NCBI GenBank assembly: GCA_944325175.1
Contig: CALUYZ010000020.1
Coordinates: 1 to 36,980, forward strand
Origin: Candidatus Gastranaerophilales bacterium
Lineage (GTDB): Bacteria; Cyanobacteriota; Vampirovibrionia; Gastranaerophilales; Gastranaerophilaceae
Length of the DNA: 36,980 bases
Direction: 5' to 3'
The notes beneath the pieces were generated by a model, which made no database searches, was not told where the DNA came from, and saw nothing but the letters and a program-made list of their open reading frames with translations. Both the position numbers and the translations under genes were made by a program. Of the stretch, positions 31,957 through 36,980 are shown in pieces. Positions within the stretch are counted from its first letter, which is position 1; every line of letters begins with the position of its first letter.

Positions 31957-32946
31957 TTACCCTAAAAAGTATGATTTAATAAGAGTTTGAAGTTCATTTT
32001 GAAAAAACATAATAATTACAAATGAAATTGCCATAGAAGGACCAAAAGGCAGCATACAAAGGGAAACTTCGCCGTTTGGGGCAGGCTTTTTCATATCATC
32101 TAAAATGAATTTTGCACACAAAAATGTCAAAACAATCATTACAGAAAGGAAAATAATTGAAATTTCAAACGTTTTTAATAATTCAAATTTTGAAACAACA
32201 AGAGCAAACGCTATAAGAAAAATTGCCAAAACAAGCGCCGATACGGTTTTTATCTTCCCTTCTTTGTATGATTTGTACAGCAAATAAGGAAATGTAAAAA
32301 CAGCCATTATTAAAACGCTTAAAAGTGTTGATATAAGCATTAATTTCCAGCCGAAAAATGCCCCAATGCCCGCTGCAATTAAGCTGTCGCCTTCACCAAA
32401 CGCCCTTTCTTTAACAAAAAGATAGCCGCTTCGAGCAATCAGTTCATATAAAATAAAACCTGAAAAAGCACCGGTAATTGCTGTTAAAAGACCGTCTAAA
32501 CCTGAAGTAATTGAGTTTAGAATAATACCAACGGCAATTAAAATGTATGCATGAAAATCAAGTATTACACTTTCTTTAATATCGCATACAGACATAACCA
32601 TAAGAATAGAAAAAGCCGTTAAATAAAAAAGCGTACTTATTTCAAATCCGAATTTTAAGAAAATTAAAAGGAAAAAAACGCCTGTTATAAATTCGACAAT
32701 CGGATATTGTATTGAAATGTGAGTTTTACAAAAATGGCACTTACCCCTTAGGATAAGGTAAGAAAAAATTGGTATATTCATCCACCAGCTTAGCTTATTG
32801 TTGCATTTTGGGCATTTTGAAGCCGGAAAAACTATGCTTTCGCCGCCTAAGCCTCTTAGTGCAACTACATTTAAAAAACTTCCTATGCAAAGCCCGACTA
32901 TAAATATCCAAACCAAAAAAGGCCATATAACAGTATAATTATTCAT
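31957..32946 (-). CDS. pilD: Prepilin peptidase (PilD/GspO)
   Basis: 329 residues. It starts with the family segment GLCIGSFLNVVALRG. A zinc-binding cytoplasmic loop follows with CPKC and CHFC (about residues 40-75). The two catalytic aspartates of this membrane aspartic protease are in SVCDIKESVILDF and FGEGDSLIAAGIGAFFGW. It cleaves and N-methylates type IV prepilins. The C-terminus has two or three more membrane helices than the minimal enzyme, after a basic loop YKSYKEGKIK. Its start overlaps the sigma factor gene by 8 bp, so it is translated with it. It would serve the secretion/pilus operon 14 kb away. Confidence 0.93.
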   Translation of the reverse strand: MNNYTVIWPFLVWIFIVGLCIGSFLNVVALRGLGGESIVFPASKCPKCNNKLSWWMNIPIFSYLILRGKCHFCKTHISIQYPIVEFITGVFFLLIFLKFGFEISTLFYLTAFSILMVMSVCDIKESVILDFHAYILIAVGIILNSITSGLDGLLTAITGAFSGFILYELIARSGYLFVKERAFGEGDSLIAAGIGAFFGWKLMLISTLLSVLIMAVFTFPYLLYKSYKEGKIKTVSALVLAIFLIAFALVVSKFELLKTFEISIIFLSVMIVLTFLCAKFILDDMKKPAPNGEVSLCMLPFGPSMAISFVIIMFFQNELQTLIKSYFLG

Positions 32947-33742
32947 AAGAATTTATGCCTCTTTTTGTAATGTACTTTAAAAGGTGTGAGAGCGCTTTTT
33001 TCATTTTTCTTGAAACTTGCATGCGACTCATGTTTAATTTATCCGCTATTTCTCTTTGGTTTAAGCCTTCATAAAAACATAGGGTTACAATATTTTTATC
33101 TTCCGGCGAAAGAGAATTTATAGCTTCTTCCAAAATAATTTTGTTTTCAAAAATTTCTTGCCCCGTGTTTTGGCTTTCGTCTGCAATTTTATCAATAATT
33201 GCACCCGTTTGGGTGCCGTCTTGTTCAAAAGTCAGCTGATCGATAGAGATTGTAGAGGTTCTTCTTTCTAAATCGTTAACTTCTTCAATTTTTTTCTGCG
33301 GCATTTGAAGGGCTTTTGCTAACTGCTCATCTGTTGGGGTTGTGCCTAATTTTTGAGTTAATTCCATTGTGATTTTATGAACACGATATGATAATTCTTT
33401 GATTTCTCTGGGCGCCCTTATCATTGAGGTTTTATCTCTCAAATAATGCCTTATTTCGCCTGTTATTAAATAAGTTGCATAAGTTTTAAAACTTGTGCTT
33501 TTGCCTGTGAGATAAAGATCTACTGCTTTTAAAAGACCAATGGCGCCAACTTGAATAATGTCTTCGACAGGGTCATTAGATCTTCTTGCAAAAGACCTTG
33601 CAACTTTTGACACAAGGGGCATATAAGCCATTGTAATAAGCCCTTTTATCTTCTTTTTTATTTTTTCATCATCTGCTTTTTTGTATTCTTCAAGCCAGAT
33701 GTTAATTTCTGTATTTTCGTTGGTTAAATCTTGTTTTGTCAT
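32939..33742 (-). CDS. SigF/SigB-type alternative sigma factor
   Basis: 267 residues. Region 2 has DIIQVGAIGLLKAVDLY and FKTYATYLITGEIRHYLRD, the latter being typical of the SigB/SigF/SigG group (group 3). Region 3 has LGTTPTDEQLAKAL. Region 4 is a helix-turn-helix with LCFYEGLNQREIADKLNMSRMQVSRKMKKAL. In cyanobacteria the SigF homologue controls type IV pili and surface functions. Here it overlaps the prepilin peptidase gene, which supports a similar role. No ribosome-binding site is seen; it begins 2 bp after upp and is probably translationally coupled. Confidence 0.9.
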   Translation of the reverse strand: MTKQDLTNENTEINIWLEEYKKADDEKIKKKIKGLITMAYMPLVSKVARSFARRSNDPVEDIIQVGAIGLLKAVDLYLTGKSTSFKTYATYLITGEIRHYLRDKTSMIRAPREIKELSYRVHKITMELTQKLGTTPTDEQLAKALQMPQKKIEEVNDLERRTSTISIDQLTFEQDGTQTGAIIDKIADESQNTGQEIFENKIILEEAINSLSPEDKNIVTLCFYEGLNQREIADKLNMSRMQVSRKMKKALSHLLKYITKRGINSYE

Positions 33743-33744
33743 AG

Positions 33745-34419
33745 TTATATGGTATTGAAAATTCTATCTCCTGCATCCCCTAAGCCCGGAACAATATAGC
33801 CCTTTTCATTAAGGGTTTCATCTAATTGCGCGGTAACAATCCTTATTTTGCTATAAGCTTTTGTAAGCCTTTCAATTCCTTCAGGCGCTGAAATTAAGCT
33901 CATAAATACGATATTTTCTTCTTTAATTCCTTGCTTTACAAAGTTATGAACCGCATCATAGCCTGAATTTCCAGTTGCAAGCATTGGGTCTAAAATGAAA
34001 ACATAAGTGTTTTCAGGGTTTTTAAATTTGCCTTTCATTTTGTTGTAGTACCAAATGGGCTCAAGTGTTTTTTCGTTTCTATACATTCCTAAATGATGAA
34101 TATGTGCATAAGGCAACAATTCTTGTGCAATATCCGAAAAAACCAAGCCTGCTCTTAAAATTGGAGCAACAATGATGTCTATATTTTTTGAAATTATTTT
34201 ACTTGTTGTTTTTTTAATGGGTGTTTCAACCTTGATGTCTTCTGTGGGTAAATATTTTGTAGATTCAAAAAAGAGAGCATAAGTGATTCTTTTCAGAGCT
34301 AAATTAAAAACTTCCGTTTGCGTGTTTTTATCTCTCATTACGGTTAAATTATGTTTGATTAAAGGATGATTTAGAATTGTTAAATTGTTTTTTAATTCTT
34401 CCTTGATTTTAGTTTCCAT
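33745..34419 (-). CDS. upp: Uracil phosphoribosyltransferase
   Basis: 224 residues. The PRPP-binding motif is FILDPMLATGNSGYDAV, the uracil-side motif ends GYIVPGLGDAGDRIFNT, and PILRAGLVF contributes the flexible loop. It salvages uracil to UMP. A GAG-type ribosome-binding site precedes the ATG. It is the first gene of an operon with the sigma factor and prepilin peptidase, an unexpected combination. Confidence 0.95.
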   Translation of the reverse strand: METKIKEELKNNLTILNHPLIKHNLTVMRDKNTQTEVFNLALKRITYALFFESTKYLPTEDIKVETPIKKTTSKIISKNIDIIVAPILRAGLVFSDIAQELLPYAHIHHLGMYRNEKTLEPIWYYNKMKGKFKNPENTYVFILDPMLATGNSGYDAVHNFVKQGIKEENIVFMSLISAPEGIERLTKAYSKIRIVTAQLDETLNEKGYIVPGLGDAGDRIFNTI

Positions 34420-34451
34420 ATAAATTTCTCTTTTTAAACTTCCTAATTCAG

Positions 34452-34480
34452 ATTTTACTACAACAGACCTTATTCAGCAA
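34452..34480 (-). promoter_or_regulatory. Promoter of upp-sigma-pilD
   Basis: On the minus strand TTGCTG (34480-34475) and TAAAAT (34457-34452) are spaced by 17 bp, about 33 bp before the upp ATG. Confidence 0.55.
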
Positions 34481-34511
34481 TAAAAAGGCATAAATTTTTA
34501 ATTTAGTTTAA

Positions 34512-34540
34512 TTGATTTAAGTTTATATTTATGGTATTAG
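34512..34540 (+). promoter_or_regulatory. Promoter of secG
   Basis: TTGATT (34512-34517) and TATTAG (34535-34540) are spaced by 17 bp, with TGG just before the -10. An AAGGA ribosome-binding site follows before ATG 34560. Confidence 0.5.
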
Positions 34541-34559
34541 TTAGAAAAAAGGAAATTTT

Positions 34560-34787
34560 ATGGTTCAGTTTATATACGTAATTCAAATCTTATCAGCTTT
34601 ATTTTTGATTTTATTGGTTCTTCTTCATTCGCCAAAAGGTGACGGAATGGGCGGTATGATGGGTTCTGCAAGCCAGTTGTTTGCTTCTCAAAAAACTGCT
34701 GAAAAGGGCTTGAATAAAGTTACTTATATTACAGGCGGTGTTTTTATTATTACAACTCTTATCCTTGGTTTGGGTTTGATAAAATAA
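34560..34787 (+). CDS. secG: Protein translocase subunit SecG
   Basis: 75 residues with two membrane helices (about 5-20 and 52-73) and the family middle segment LLHSPKGDGMGGMMGS...LFASQKTAEKGLNKVTYI. It is the accessory SecYEG subunit in the inner membrane. An AAGGAAA site precedes the ATG. A 9-bp inverted repeat (TTTGCAAAA at 34818 and TTTTGCAAA at 34842) lies between it and the next gene. Confidence 0.93.
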   Translation: MVQFIYVIQILSALFLILLVLLHSPKGDGMGGMMGSASQLFASQKTAEKGLNKVTYITGGVFIITTLILGLGLIK

Positions 34788-34866
34788 AGAATTTTATATT
34801 TGAAAATTAAAAGGGCTTTTGCAAAATTGCTTTGTGTGCTGTTTTGCAAACAAGTAAAGCGGAACT

Positions 34867-36666
34867 ATGAATGGTATTTTTAGAAAAAGTTTAATTTTAA
34901 TCGGTTTGTTTTTCTTGAGTTTTACAATGGCGGCGCATGCTGAGGTTAAATCTTCTCCAAATCTGCCTTATGCTGCTCTAAAAGAGGAAATTTCATCAAA
35001 GCATCAACTTTTGTCTTTTACAACAAGAAGAATTAGTGCGAAGTACCCTTCAAATATTGTTAATAAAGCCGGTCAAAATTTCCCGGGGCATAGGGGTCCC
35101 GGGCAGCTTGTTGTTTATTATTCAGGTTTTGGCTATACGACAGGAACCAATGAATATGGCACGGAAGCTGTAGTTGAAAACGGCACTGTTGTTAAATTAA
35201 CCGGTGCTGATTCGATAATTCCAAAAAACGGCTTTGTTATATCAGGTCATGGTTCAAGTAAAACTTGGATTAAACAAAATCTTAAAATCGGCACAAAAGT
35301 TATTATTGACGGTAACAATATAATTGCATATCTTATTCCTGAAAGTTATGTTTTTGATGCTCAGGCAAGAATAGATGAAGCGGAACAGTTTTTGGAAAAC
35401 GCAAAAAAATCTGATGCAAAAACATCGGAAGACAAGCGCGCCGCATATTATTTAAGAAAAGCCAAAAATGAGTTAAAAAAGGCTGAAAGAGCAAGAGAAG
35501 AGCTTAAAAAACCTTATTCGGAATCTTCTATAAGGTTTGCAAATTTAGCAATTAAATATGCACTTCCATATATTGAAGATGAGTTTAAAGGTGTATGGTT
35601 AAGACCAACCGAAAGAAACAGATATGAAATTCAAAGAACTTTGGATAAAATTCAGGCAACCGGAATAAAAGAAGTTTTTTTGGAAACATATTTCCATGGG
35701 TATACAATTTATCCCTCAAAAGTTATGAAAAAATATGGGTTGACAATTCAAAATCCGAAATTTTTAATGTATGACCCGTTGGCTGTTTATGTAGAAGAAG
35801 CCCACAAAAGAGGGCTTAAAATACATTGCTGGTTTGAATCGTTTTATATTGGAAATGTCAATCCTACGTTTGATGATAAAAGTATTCTTTCAAAATATCC
35901 TTCTTGGGGGAATAAAAACCTTGCAAATTATGATGCTGTTGGTTATGTTCGCCATAAAGCGGAACATAACGGCTTTTTCTTAGACCCTGCAAATCCTCAG
36001 GTAACAACATTTTTGGTTGAACTTTTGAACGAAATTCCAAGATTGTATAACGTTGACGGCATAAACCTTGATTATACAAGGTATCCGACATCTCAAAAAT
36101 CTGACATCAAGAATTATCAACAATCAAATTGGGGCTATACCAATATTGCAAGACAAGAATTTAAAGAATTATATGAAATAGACCCTGTTGAAATTGAACC
36201 TGATAGTGTTCTTTGGAAAAAATGGTGCGAATATCGTAGAGATAAAATATATTCTTATGTAAAAGAAGCAAGGGAAACCTTAAAAGCTACCACCTACGGT
36301 AAGAAATTTTTATTCTCGGCAGTTATTTTTCCCGATTACAGTGTTTGCTTGGATACAAAACAGCAAGATTGGGCAAAATGGTCAAGAGAAGATCTCGTCG
36401 ATGCAATGACCCCTTTAATTTTAACCTCTGACAATGAACTTTTTTCTAAAATCTTAAAAGAAGTTAAATCAAGAGCTTCTAACAAAACACAAATTTTAAC
36501 CGGTCTTTTTGTAGGTTTCATGGATGCAGAACCTGAGGAGCTTTTAAAACAAATCAGTGTAGCCCGTGCTTTAAAATCCGAAGGCATAATTCTTTTTGAC
36601 TGGGCGCATCTTCCTCTTAAATATCAAGAAGCCCTCAAATACCGTGTTTTTCTCCCTAAAAAATAG
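34867..36666 (+). CDS. Secreted family 10 glycosylhydrolase (GHL10/DUF187)
   Basis: 599 residues. The signal peptide ends ...MAAHA before EVKSS. Residues about 40-155 resemble the N-terminal part of phosphodiester-glycosidase-like proteins (RGPGQLVVYYSGFG...IPKNGFVISGHGSS). Residues about 165-225 are a charged helical linker (AEQFLENAKKSD, KNELKKAERAREEL). Residues about 240-595 are the GHL10 barrel: FKGVWLRPTERNRYEI, IKEVFLETYFHGYTIYPS, GLKIHCWFESFYIGN, and VDGINLDYTRYP with the likely catalytic acidic residues. It probably trims envelope or dietary polysaccharide. The three-part architecture is larger than the plain family. The stop codon abuts the terminal repeat array. Confidence 0.85.
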   Translation: MNGIFRKSLILIGLFFLSFTMAAHAEVKSSPNLPYAALKEEISSKHQLLSFTTRRISAKYPSNIVNKAGQNFPGHRGPGQLVVYYSGFGYTTGTNEYGTEAVVENGTVVKLTGADSIIPKNGFVISGHGSSKTWIKQNLKIGTKVIIDGNNIIAYLIPESYVFDAQARIDEAEQFLENAKKSDAKTSEDKRAAYYLRKAKNELKKAERAREELKKPYSESSIRFANLAIKYALPYIEDEFKGVWLRPTERNRYEIQRTLDKIQATGIKEVFLETYFHGYTIYPSKVMKKYGLTIQNPKFLMYDPLAVYVEEAHKRGLKIHCWFESFYIGNVNPTFDDKSILSKYPSWGNKNLANYDAVGYVRHKAEHNGFFLDPANPQVTTFLVELLNEIPRLYNVDGINLDYTRYPTSQKSDIKNYQQSNWGYTNIARQEFKELYEIDPVEIEPDSVLWKKWCEYRRDKIYSYVKEARETLKATTYGKKFLFSAVIFPDYSVCLDTKQQDWAKWSREDLVDAMTPLILTSDNELFSKILKEVKSRASNKTQILTGLFVGFMDAEPEELLKQISVARALKSEGIILFDWAHLPLKYQEALKYRVFLPKK

Positions 36667-36980
36667 CGGATTTTACGTAGGGTGTAGCGAGCAAAGCGAG
36701 CGAAACCCGCCAATGTGAGCGAACGGCGTAGCGGAAAATTCCTTGAACAAGGAATTTGAAGCGGAGTTCAAGAGAAGCGAACCGCTAGTAAAACCAAGAG
36801 CGGATTTTACGTAGCACGAAGGGCGAAGCCCGTAGTGCGCCAATGTGAGCGAACGGCGTAGCGGAAAATTCCTTAAATAAGGAATTTGAAGCGGAGTTCA
36901 AGAGAAGCGAACCGCTAGTAAAACCAAGAGCGGATTTTACGTAGGGTGTAGCGAGCAAAGCGAGCGAAACCCGCCAATGT
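36666..36980. repeat. GC-rich tandem array, 130-134-bp units, entering the right edge
   Basis: Unit A 36666-36799 (134 bp), unit B 36800-36929 (130 bp), unit C from 36930 and cut by the window edge. Each begins GCGGATTTTACGTAG. Units are identical except in two places: a variable box after GTAG, and a hairpin loop in the AAATTCCTT/AAGGAATTT element. Box A and C begin GGGT and end ACCC; box B begins GCAC and ends GTGC. The periods are not multiples of three, so this is not a coding repeat. It is much richer in GC than the surrounding DNA. The unit's variable box recalls GTAGG-type REP hairpins. Confidence 0.92.

Noticed and set aside
36666..36980. Possible repetitive coding region
   Set aside because: Unit lengths of 134 and 130 bp shift the frame from unit to unit and stops occur in all frames.

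Overview
The window is a strongly AT-rich bacterial chromosome segment with tightly packed genes. It holds a type II secretion/type IV pilus operon, a prepilin peptidase coupled to a SigF-like sigma factor, a cyanobacterial-style family 10 glycosylhydrolase, PerR/rubrerythrin oxidative defence and anaerobe-type enzymes (activase, OadG, iron alcohol dehydrogenase). There are no photosynthesis genes. It also has small proteins with an N-terminal F-x-G motif. Together these suggest a non-photosynthetic relative of Cyanobacteria (Melainabacteria/Vampirovibrionia, perhaps Gastranaerophilales). That placement is inference; no 16S rRNA or other phylogenetic marker was compared.

Layout. 1-2.5 kb: the tail of an alpha/beta hydrolase, then a 685-residue modular protein (Asn-rich start, glycine-zipper middle, GNAT-like end). 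2.5-6.1 kb: a tRNA-Ser(GGA), a coupled pair of an unknown protein and a 2-hydroxyacyl-CoA-dehydratase-type activase, then an OadG-like subunit with an ArsB/NhaD-type permease. 6.1-10.1 kb, minus strand: grpE-dnaJ-beta-propeller-O-methyltransferase operon. 10.3-18.6 kb: obgE, then PilP/GspC-like, secretin, GspE/PilB, GspF/PilC and a TSCPD protein. 18.6-19.7 kb: perR-like regulator and rubrerythrin, with a promoter, operator and upstream terminator packed into 60 bp. 19.7-24.3 kb: small coiled-coil protein, GH38 alpha-mannosidase, a gene-poor stretch with a 138-bp tandem duplication, and two F-x-G proteins. 24.4-31.9 kb: rarA, an orphan solute-binding protein, rpsT, a SIS sugar isomerase, HemW-like protein, Hsp20, iron alcohol dehydrogenase and a small unknown. 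31.9-36.7 kb: upp-sigma-pilD operon, secG and the glycosylhydrolase. The right edge enters a GC-richer array of 130-134-bp units.

Together: the PilP-like protein, secretin, ATPase, platform protein and prepilin peptidase make most of one envelope machine. Pilins and PilM/N/O are not in the window. The SigF-like factor overlapping pilD is a natural candidate for controlling it. The PerR regulator sits on its own palindromic operator and is translationally overlapped with rubrerythrin.

Most notable signals: (i) a promoter geometry at five genes that predicts leaderless mRNAs, including a 14-bp divergent gap where one gene's start codon shares bases with the other gene's -10 element; (ii) the terminal repeat array, whose units differ by paired changes that keep two hairpins; (iii) the modular GNAT protein; (iv) the activase pair without a recognisable dehydratase; (v) the OadG/permease pair without a decarboxylase.
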